Of a stretch of DNA of 64,000 nt, positions 10,463-21,800 are shown piece by piece. The first letter of the stretch is position 1; each line of letters opens with the position of its first letter. The stretch spans positions 6,274,501 to 6,338,500 of the forward strand of contig OU015655.1 of assembly GCA_907165275.2 (NCBI GenBank), read 5' to 3'. A model generated the notes under the pieces. The model was given only the letters and a program-made list of their open reading frames with translations, did not search any database and was not told the DNA's origin. The position numbers and the translations under genes are program-made. The stretch is from Zygaena filipendulae (taxonomy: Eukaryota; Arthropoda; Insecta; Lepidoptera; Zygaenidae).

Positions 10463-13400
10463 CTGTAATAACATAAAAAATATTAGAACTATATCTCGAG
10501 GAGTAGATACTTATCTACTTACTTACATTTAATTTAATGAACTTTTATATAAATTAGTCTTTCTTTTAAATATTTAAACTAAAAGTTACACTTGCATACC
10601 TAAATATATAAACACAGGTATATAGATAACCAGACTAGACTAGTTTACGGAAATATTCATATTGACAATATATTATAGTAAACAGAAGATACATATTACC
10701 TACATTTAATACATAGAATGTCATTGACCCACATGAAATTTACATTAATATAGGTACACAAGCGTAAAGTACTAGGTATCAGTTTACTTTCATATATTGA
10801 CTATTGAATATTGACGGATAAATTAATTATAAAGGTAACTTTCTGACCGATGAAAACTATTAGGTAGGTTTTGTACATTTTTAGTACGTAATAAAAAATA
10901 ATTGACAAGGTAACTTACATGTGTGACTGTTCTAAGCTAAGGGTGATGGAATCTTGTACGGCATCGCCGTAGCGTAGGTATCCGAGGAATCCTAGTATTA
11001 TGTAGACAAGGGTCACCCCGGTCATGCCTTTGTTCAGAACACCGCAGAAGCCGAGTAGAGCGGGTGGTGTTTTCATAGAGTTCTCTAACGGCATTACTAC
11101 GCCGATCGCTTCCATCGCAAAAATGGTCAGGGAGAAGAATTGCGGCCATTGACTAGGATTCGTGATAAGGCTCTTGCCCTCTAAGGTAATGCCGCCAGTC
11201 CCCACCAAGTAGTAGAACGTGATACCGAGTCCGATGCCCATGAATAGATTGGCGATCATCGACACGGGCGCCAAGTATTTCAGGTTCCGGATCCACACCA
11301 GAAATATTAGCGGTGGTAGGAGCACTATTATGAATATCCTTATTTCTATATCTTCCTCGTTGAGTTTCATATAGTGGACCACCACCTAAAAAAAAAAAAT
11401 ATTAAGTACCTACATTTATTTGCCCGCATACGTTTCACTCGAGTTTCGGGGGAATTTCGGAATAAAAGTACCCTTGTCCTTTTCTGTGCCCCTGATAACG
11501 TCACGGATAATTTTATGATGATCGGATAGTTAAAGCGTGAAAGCATATCAAATAAACAAACAACCTCATTCGTATTTAAAATATTAGTTAGGATTTTCAT
11601 TTGAATAAAATGATTTTGAATTTATAATTAAATAGACTTGCCTTTAAAATATTTTTCGCTATGATCACAGTGTAGACAGAGCAAGTCCCGAAATAGGTGA
11701 GGAAGAGACTGACCAATATAAATATTCTGGAAAGAGAAATATCAACTCGATTAGAAACAAACTATGAAAAAAATAATATCAAGACGAAATATGAATGGCA
11801 TGGAGGACGACGTCGTCCTACTACTTACGTCCGCCTACTTCTTGATTAAGTAAGTAAATAAGTAAGTAAGTTGAACTTACTTAAAAATACTTATCTACTT
11901 ACTTATGGAAGAGTAAATCGGCCATAAAGACTAAAGAAAACAAAAGACATATTATACATATAAATCATAACATGATTGTAACATATTAATTATCATTTAC
12001 TGTATTGCTATGTATAACGCCCTAAAATGAAGTTGATAATAAAATATGAAAAATATGTCTTAACTTGGACATAGACAAGCAACCACTATGGAGAAATTTT
12101 GAGTAAGTCGTGTTTTAAATTATAGCGCCATTTTGTGTCAACATTTTTTTATGTTAACATTTTGTTACATATTTAAACAATGTAATAAGGTAAGTACATA
12201 ATTAAAAAAAGATCTCTAACTCTCAATAAATCATTTTGTATCAATAACTTAATTTTGTGGGTTAATATGTTAATGCTTATCTGCGTCACAGATAATATAA
12301 TCTGCGTCCACTTGGCAGAGGCGTGTTTGAATTCCAGGTCAAATAGACCCCTAATCTTATATTACGTTAGTACCGGCATTTAATTATGAAAAGTGTTGTT
12401 ACACACAAAATAAAACAATATTATAGGTATATATGAAAAAAACATCACCTTCTTCATTGATTTTAAAAATTTAGATTTCATTTCAGTACTAATTTGAAAA
12501 GATCCGTGTTCCTTGAAATGGTATTTACCTAAAGGGTGGTGCCCATTTCCTCAAGCATTCCGGCCCGTTCTGCATCGACGCTTCAGCCACCTCTGGAAAA
12601 CTCATGGTGGTCTTTTTCGTTTTCTTGTACAGCACATGGGCACATTTGATCTGATGACAAATAAATATAGGTTATATATAACTATTTTAAGTCGTCTTTA
12701 TGCAGGAACCAAACATTGGACCACTCTATATTCACTATATTGACTTAGTAGTTAGTTGAGTAGGTACACTACACCTAACCTAGTTTACAACTTATAATTA
12801 TTATTACAATAATTATCTAGCTAAGTTATGTCCTATTCAGATTGTATCTACAGAATAAAGGTACGAATAAGGTACGAATTTTACAGAATAAAACTACGAC
12901 AATGTTTATAGTACGGGAGATACTGATGCTAAATGGGGATTCAGTCGAGCGTCGTTGGGACCGATTGGGTTGTAAAGATTAAGAGGTAGAAACAAAATAA
13001 GGTTGTATGATGTTTTTTCATTCACTGGTGGGTTTAGCTTCCACAGGCTATCAAAAATGTAAAAAAAAAACAGTTACATGGAAATACTCCAGCGCGTCAG
13101 ATATTCAAAGGGGATGTTAAGTGAACCTTAAAAATACTCCCCTACAAAAATCAGACGATTTAGAGGTGACGCAAGGTAGTAGCGAATTTTTGAAAATTCA
13201 AAAAACATCTCAATTTTGAATTACTCGAGCGTGTCAGATTATTTTTCAGAAGGTTCAGATTGTAGTCCAAGTTATGTTGGCTTAAAATCTGACAATAATT
13301 TTGAGGGGTATTATTAATCTGACTGCTAGAAACAAAAATTATGATTTATTTTTAAGATTTTTTTTCTTTCTGACGTAAGTATAAAAACTTTATGAGCTAT

Positions 13401-16400
13401 TTCTTGTTCACAAAAAACACACTTTATATTTCTATGGAATATGTAAAAGCTCACAAAATATTATTCACAAAACTAACTTTAAAGCACAAACAAGCCAGAG
13501 CATCTTACATATAATAACATGAACGCGTTGTTTTGTGATGAGCTGTAAAGTAAAATGGCGTCATGGCGATGGACAGCAGCGTGGGAATATGGTGTGAGAG
13601 AGTCAGAAATAAACAAAAAGTGAAAGGGAGAGAGAGGTGCAGAGCGGAGTAATACACCTACCTTTACCACTACTTTTTTGAAGTCGGTTAAAAATTACAT
13701 TAAAGTGAAAGGTTATAGGTTAACTTATAGTTCGATGTAACACTTACCTTTAATTATTTTAGTATGCATTTTAACCGACCGTAATATGCTGTAATGATGT
13801 CATGGCGGCGGAAAGTAGTGTGAGGATGGTGCGAGAGAGTGATAGATAGAGAAAAAGTAAAGGGAAAAAAGGCAGAGTGAGGAATAGGTACATGTTTCAC
13901 TGCAGCTGCTCGTTATAAACTTTATAGACGATTTTTGTTTCCTCGGCTCATGGGAATCGGCAGATAATCTTTTTCCTGCTATCCTTGAGTGATTTACTTC
14001 AAAATAAAAAATAAATCAACCGCGCTCGAGAATGTCGACGTAGCGGTTTTTTTGCAAGTTTGTGATCCTTTATCTACCTTAGGTCACGTTCAAATAGTCA
14101 AATTATTCATATACACACTTCTCAGCATGTAATTAACCCGCCATATCTTAATCTGACGTGCTCGAGTATTTCGAGTTATCGATTTTTTTTACTAATTGGA
14201 TCGGTTATCCTAGACGCACCCACAAGTGTAGAGGGCCTATATTTGGTGGAGGTACTCAACATGGTGCAAGGTACCCCCCTTATATTCATCTGACGGGCTT
14301 TAGCAAATCCACAAATCCCCTCTTGGGCTTCCGTATTATTAGTGTTTACTGACGGACGGGAAGCGACTGGCGAACTGTAAATTGCCCTTGAAAGGTCTTC
14401 GATCTTGTAGTAGCTGTAGGTACTAGTGTGGCGATGATATCACCACATCCAACATCCCCCTTTTGAAAAAAATCTACAATTTTTTTTTTACGAAATAAAC
14501 TTTGATTATCATTAGAAGCTTTACTAGACAGGGAAGTGTCGTGTGAATAGGTATACGTAGGTCACACTATAAGTATTGCGTAACTTAAAAAAACAACATG
14601 TTATAGCCAAAATATTATCTATGTTTATTGCTTTTCAAAATACTCTCCTTTACATTTTAAATATTATTTTATGCGATCGAACCATTTTTTAAAACAGGAG
14701 GACCACAGATCTGATGGCATGTTTTCTACGTGCTGATTGAACGCTATCACTGCCTCTTCAGAGTTGGTAAAAGTGAAACCTCTCATCAAATCTTTAATTT
14801 TGGGGAAAATACAGAAATCACAGGGTGCTAGGTCGTTGCTATGCGCAGGATGGGTGACGAGTTGTACTTTTTTGGAAGCTAAAAAGGACTTTGTTTTGTT
14901 GCCCGTGTGTGAAGAAGCGTTGTCATGATGTAGGAGAGCGCGGCTTTTTGGTCGTCTTTCGCGAACTTTTTTTAACACCCTGGGTAAACAAATGGTAGAA
15001 TACCACTCGGCATTAACATTCTTTTGATCTTCAACTGGAATTGTACAAATTGCATTTTTTACCCGTAGCTGAGAAAAAAAATGCGATCATTTTTTTACCA
15101 ACGTTTCTCGCCTGCCTCAGTTTTGTTGGCCTGTTCTCATTTTCAAACACCCATTCACAAGATTGCTGTTTTTTTTTCGGGTTCAAAACAATAAATCCAC
15201 GTTTCGTCTCCTGTAACAATGTCATAAACAGCATTAGAATGTCCGTGGTCGTACTTCAGTAGCATTTGTGAGCACCATTTCACACGAACCCGCTTCTGCT
15301 CCGCTGTCAGTTCATGAGGGTTCCAACGAACCCTCTGAACTCTCAATTCTTCATGTAAAATTTTCTGAATTTGGCTCATTCCAATCCTCAACAGTCCTCA
15401 AATTGTCTCATAGGTAATCCGTGGGTTTTCTTCAATTAGCCGCTTAACAGTAGCCGCATTATTTTCGTTGACGGCAGTTGAAGGCCACCCTTCACGAAAT
15501 TCGTCATGTGAAGAAACTCGACCTCTCTCAAATTCAGCAAACCATTGCCTCACGGTGCTCAAACAAGGTGTTTCTCTCCCAAAAGCATTTTGAAGACGAG
15601 CGACACAGTTTTGCGGAGAGAGAGCTTTTAAAATCATAAAAAATAATCGCTCTAAAATCTTTTCGACTTAATTCCATTTTCGTTGCGTAGGTAGAACTTT
15701 GATGTGTGATAAAAAACAATTGACAAATGATTTCCCGCCAATTGTTTTTTTTTTATTACTAAGAAGGTTGCAACGTTTCAAAAAATATAACATTCGAAAT
15801 TCAAATAGTTCCGATTAGCTAGAAGTGCAAAACTTTTAGTGTGCCCCATGTATTACCATTAAACAACGCGTGGAACAGTTACGCGATAGTGCTTAAAACA
15901 GAATGTAAACACTATCATGCCATGAAACAATAGTTAGACCTATGCAAGAATAAAAACAAAGTTAAAAAATAGGTAGGTACCTACCTACACAATTTAAAAG
16001 TAAATAAAGTTAAACAATGGATGTCTTATTTCCAGTTCGTTTGAATTCTTAGTATAACCTAATACTTTAAATAATCTTAAGTGTACCTAGGTATAGGACT
16101 ATAGGTACCTACAATACGAATGGTGCTTATGATTAAGTAACATTTAAAACACAAGTTATAACAATTAATGTTTGTAAAAATATTCGAGTAGGTATAAGTG
16201 CGGGTTCTTCAAATTACCAATGAACTATATTTTATTTTAAAAATTCGCTCGCTTTTAGGAAGCTACAGTGTTTTATTTGCTTTTAATATCGGAATTTCCA
16301 CAAGAACTACGAAATTAACGTAAGTGAAACCGTGGAAGATCGAGGTATCTTTAAACTTTTAACCGACTTCCAAAAAGGTGGAGGTTCTGCATTCGGCTGT

Positions 16401-18853
16401 ATGTTTTTTAATTATGCATCTTAACCTACATTGGTAGGTTCATAGGTACCATGGTACTTATATTGAGGCAATAAGTTACGTACCTACCTATTTTAATACA
16501 CAATAAAAACAATCGCACACTCGTACAATATAATATTGAGCCCATTGATCTTGTTTTTTATTTACGAACTAGTAAGCTGCATAATTTCGCATCGCTGCAG
16601 TTAATAAAATAGAAAAATGCAGTTGGTAAATAAAGGAAGAAAAGAAAGAACAGACTACCTACCTATTAGAAAATTCGCAATGCAGTTTAAAACTAGCTTA
16701 AAAGAATGCATAATATTTTATATTCAAATATGAAATCTTGCAAAATTTCGTAAATGGCCTAACCTATTTACATGTTTTTTTTTTTCGTTTTGTTATAGGT
16801 ATATGTAGGTAACTGCCACTTTAAATTACTTCCAATAGATGGCGTTCGTGGCGGACCTATCGTTTGACACCAATTTTTAAGTGGCAGACAAGAAAATATA
16901 CGATCGAAGGGTACGGTTGTTCTACCGTTTTATCATAGGTACTTACAAGAATGTACGCGCAGTGAGTGCAGACCACTGCGACTAGAATGGTTAAGAATAT
17001 TCCGCCGATGAGCCCGGCGCTCTTGAAAGCCTGTGGCATCGCCAGAATCCCGGTGCCGAGTGACGCTTTCAGTAAATGTGCCAAAGTGTCCATGTTCCTG
17101 TCGATCAAAAATTAAAGAATTTTGTTTGTACCTTTCCGGTCACTGATGTAGGGATTATTTTTAACTATATTTATAGTCAAATTCACAGTTCCCTGTCGAA
17201 TCTTGTCGCAAAGCCCCTTTAGGTATATATTACACTAGCTGACCGCCGCGGTTTCACCCGCGGTAATTTCGGAGTTCCCGCGGGAATTCCGGGATAAAAA
17301 GTACCCTATGTCACTCAGGATCACTGTAGCTTCCTATAAGTGAAAGAATTTTCAAAATCGGTTCTGTAGATCCAGAGATAGCTGTTCCCCCGTGGTTTTA
17401 CCCGCGGGAAATTAGGAGTTCCCGAGGGAATTCCGAAATAAAAAGTACCCTATAACACTCAGGACCACTGTAGCTTCCTATAAATGAAAGAATTTTCAAA
17501 ATCGATCCAGTACATCCAGAGCTTATCTACCCCCTACAACGTCACAAACTCACAAACTAGTATAGATAAATATGTAAGTACTAGCTGTGCCCCGCGGTTT
17601 CACCCGCGTGAAACGTTTTTATATAACATCTTCTTTTCCCGACATTTGATTTAAACGAAAAAAAGCCTATATGTAGCTCCAGACTAAGTTTAATCTACAT
17701 ACTTGGGAAAACCGCATGACAATCCGTTCAGTAGATTCAGACAGGCAGAAAAGAATTTAAAAACTTTTTTTGGGCTTGGTTACTCTTCTTTTATCACCTG
17801 CACTCCTCTCAATTTTAGGTAAAAATATTCAATTTACAGAATCGCTGGTTCTGCTCTTTTATTATAGTATAGCTGTGCCCCGCGGTTTCATATTACAACT
17901 TTTTTTTCCCGACATCCGATTTAAATTAAGTAAAGCCTATATGTAGATCCAGGCTAAGCTTAATCTATCTGTGAAAACCGCATGTCAATCCGTTTTGTAG
18001 ATTCGGAGATAAACGCGAACAGACAGACAGACAGGACAGAATTTTAAAAACTTTTTTTGTGGTTGGTTACTCTTCTTTTCGACCCCTGTCAATTTTTGTT
18101 AAAAATATTCAATGTACAGAATCGCGGATTCTACTCTTTTAAGTATAGATATATAGATAGATTCGTAATTATAAGTACATTATTTTAATATTCGAAGGTA
18201 CCTAATTATGATGCTAGCTGTAAGTAGTCTTCTCAAAAAAGTATAAATATTCAAGTCTTGCAGTGTCTCGAGATATTTGTTTTACATAATAATTGACAAT
18301 TCGCTTTGGCAGTATAATTATGAATTTAGACAGGCGCTAGTTTTGAACTTTAAGACCGACACTTTAAGGTTTAATATAAGTGCCTACCTATACGTTATTA
18401 TAATATTTCCACCCCTTTTAATCGTATATAGAGGGCACGACGCGACGGCGCCATATACTGATTAACTATGTGCTGTGGACTGTGGTGTCTGAACATACAT
18501 AGGTAATTAAAAATGTATGTTTCTTACTTAGATGCCTTATGTCTTCATTTACATTCGCATTGCTACCTAGAATAGCTATATATTATTAATAGGGTAAAGG
18601 TAAGTATTTTAATAAGTACCTACATAGTATTAAAAAGGTTTATACATATGTATGAGTAATAATAATTATTATTATTATTTATTTATTTGCAAAAGCCAGT
18701 AGAAAAGGACACCATACAAACATTAAACTGAGATGAGGGTCAGTGGTCACTCGCTGCGCTGCGCTGATGCTCAAAGTAGATGACAGCCAAAAATAGTGTA
18801 TCACACAGGTACAATGTTAGTCTCAAGATTGGCGTATTTATTAGTAAATGTTC

Positions 18854-18884
<31 letters not shown>

Positions 18885-21800
18885 ATTTGTATGTATGTAT
18901 ATATGTATGTAATAAATGAATTAAAGAAAAACACTTTATTGAACACCACACAAACATTAATAAGGAGTTCCCAAGGAAATCTCACAATAAATGTGCGTGT
19001 TATAATATTTTTACAATAATTGTCGCTGTAGAGAAAGCGAGTTAATAATTAACTGTCCATGTTTTTTTTTTCTTTCAGAAACCTAAATTTAGCAAAAGGA
19101 ACTGAAATATATTAGGTAGTATGGAGGCTAACAGTCAGTTTTATTAGGATTCAACACTGATCTTCTTATTATAATGGTGTTTAATGTGTGCCGGGTGTCT
19201 CTATCGCGCCCATCAACAGTATCTACACTTTATATGCTTGAGTTAAAAAGAAGAACTTCTTATTCTATAGGAACAGGGGACATTCTATAACGTTTTAGAA
19301 TCATCCGGATCATTCTCAAATATTACAGAATATTTTTACCCCTATCTTTAAAACTAACCCCTGTAGCCGTAAACTGAAAAAACCTTTGTATAGCATGGTG
19401 ATAAATACTTAAATTAATTAAGTGCAAATATTTAAAAGTAAGTTAGGTATATTTTTGTATAATAATTACGAGGGAGAGCGTTAATATCTGCAACACAGTT
19501 TTACACTAAAGCAGGTATTAACGTTCCAAACCATTTTTGTACATCTTGCTTTTATTCCAATAAAATAATTTATTATTATTATTATCCTTCATGCATGGGG
19601 GTGGAGACCTACCTGTAGCCATAATATAAGCCTTTAATAATATATTTTTCTATAACCCTGTCAACGTAAGTTAAAGGCGTGAAAGCGTAACCGACAAACT
19701 CACATTCGCATTTATAATACTGTATTATTTACGACGTACGATATTAAACTGATATTACTCACGAGGTAGGACTATCGAGTTTCCTCTCCAAGAAAGGGTC
19801 GAATTCCGCTCCGGACTCCACATCTTTGGTGAAAGTGAATCTGCAATAAGAAGATCAAAGATTAGCGCTGTAAGGAAACGACCTTGTGGCAAGGGCTAAT
19901 GTGGCGCGTAATTTAAATAGTCCATTGAAAAGTTACATTTGGGATTGCGTTTTTTAGAGGACGCAATTTTATTTTTTTGATGTGTAGGGGGGGTCAGTGT
20001 AAAGCTAAAACCAAGTTTGTGGGGTCGCCACCCTTGTCCCACGGCCGCCATCTTGAAAATAGGGGTTGGAATGGTTTTTACGTTATATCTCTTAAACTAT
20101 TTATTTGAGAAAAAAAATTTGCTAATATTTTTTGTTGCAAATTAAATTCTCTACAACTTTGGTCCAGTAACTTTTTATCGTAGAACTATAAATAAAAAAG
20201 TTATAAGCGAAAATCTTCAGAAATTCGAGAAAAAAATTTATATTTTTCGATGTAACTTTTTTTTTATCATTTTACGAAAAAATGATATCTGACCACTTTT
20301 GTAGATCGTTTTTTGAGGAACAACTTTTATTTGCATCATTTTTTCATTAAGTCAATAGCTAAGGTTTTACAGCGCTCCGAAGTGACTACTATTTTTTAGT
20401 ACTCTTAACTATACCTATATTATACGTGTGTACTAATAATATGTCATCAGTTATTTTTTTTTTTTACTTTGTTAATATAATTTTTTTGATTATTAGTTTT
20501 GCAATATTATTAAAAATTAATTATTGACTCTTTTTCACTCCATAACAGAGTTTAACAATTATTGATTTTTAAAATAATTTTAAATCTGATAGCCGTTACC
20601 GAGAATACTGTTCAGGTAGAAAATACTGGCAAGTGAGCATGAGGGAATAAAAGAACAGGAAAAAAAAAGCAGGACTGAAATGTTCTGCAGTGTGCTTCCA
20701 TTGTTCTGGAGAGACTTGCAGCAACGTAATGGAACTCTCAGAATTAATAAATGAAAATGACTTTGATGATGAACCGCCAACATTAACACCCCTTCCTTCG
20801 CCAGTTCTCCCACTGGTATTTAATTCAGAAAGCCGATCACTTAGATAAATGATTGGTCTCCGCTGCGCGTCGGAGCGCAGCGGAGACCAATCATTTATCT
20901 AAGGCCGATCAGATGCTGAGCCGCAGCCTGGTCCATCGAAACGACTGAGGACGGAGTAGTTATAATTTAGAAAATCACCGTGGATTATGCCTATTGGGGA
21001 TACCACGTAAAAAAAAACGCGCCTCTAGACTCTACCTCGTAGGTGGTGGGGAAAAGAGTCAATAATTAATTATTAATAATATTGCAAAATTTGTAATTAA
21101 AAAAGTTATAAAAAAAAAAAATAACTGATGACATATTATTAGTACACACGTATAATATAGGTATAGTTAAAAGTACTAAAAAATAGTACTCACTTCGGAG
21201 CGCTGTAAAACCTTAGCTATTGACTTAATGAAAAAATGATGCAAATAAAAGTTGTTCCTCAAAAAACGATCTACAAAAGTGGTCAGATATCATTTTTTCG
21301 TAAAATGATAAAAAAAAAGTTACATCGAAAAATATAAATTTTTTTCTCGAATTTCTGAAGATTTTCGCTTATAACTTTTTTATTTATAGTTCTACGATAA
21401 AAAGTTACTGGACCAAAGTTGTAGAGAATTTAATTTGCAACAAAAAATATTAACAATTTTTTTTTCTCAAATAAATAGTTTAAGAGATATACCGTAAAAA
21501 CCATTTCAACCCCTATTTTCAAGATGGCGGCCGTGGGACAAGGGTTGCGACCCCACAAACTTGGTTTTAGCTTTACACTGACCCCCCCTACACATCAAAA
21601 AAATAAAATTTGCGTCCTCTAAAAAACGCAAGGTAAGGCCTAAAAAATGTAACATTTCAATGGACTAAAACTTTACTACCAATAATATGACTGGACCTTA
21701 TTAGGTAACACACATTTGTTGACTTGTAGTGCACCAGAAGTCTTATTATCTCCTTTAAATAGTCCATAACACAAAACAAGTCTTACTCACTTTTTAACTT

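Larger units (their letters stand above)
11390..16940. other. SLC36 introns 4-6: transposon-bearing
   Basis: Intron 6 (11386-11641) is largely a decayed lepidopteran repeat (11405-11590). Intron 5 holds a MITE (12067-12309). Intron 4 holds copy 1 of a 1.5-kb repeat (12911-14345), a dead mariner (14559-15846) and an ACCGACTTCCAAAAAGG repeat end at 16364. No further exon of the gene is needed to close the frame. Confidence 0.7.
16948..19762. other. SLC36 intron 3 and exon 4 surroundings: tandem repeat copies and microsatellite
   Basis: Between exon 4 (16947-17097) and exon 3 (19763) lie four minus-oriented lepidopteran repeat units in a row (17232-18150), a (GT)n tract at 18855-18884 followed by (TATG)n, and AT-rich sequence. 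No additional exon. Confidence 0.7.

Noticed and set aside
10088..10474. Arg/His-rich 128-aa minus-strand ORF and a 128-aa plus-strand ORF (9944-10330)
   Set aside because: Both are shadows of SLC36 terminal exon 8 in other frames.
18740..19019. Two ORFs around 18850 with His-Thr or Cys-Val repeats
   Set aside because: Translations of the (GT)n microsatellite.
20690..20850. Coding gene in the loop of the big palindrome (CFHCSGETCSNV reading)
   Set aside because: Frame is interrupted upstream and ends at the hairpin. At best a remnant; no family recognised.
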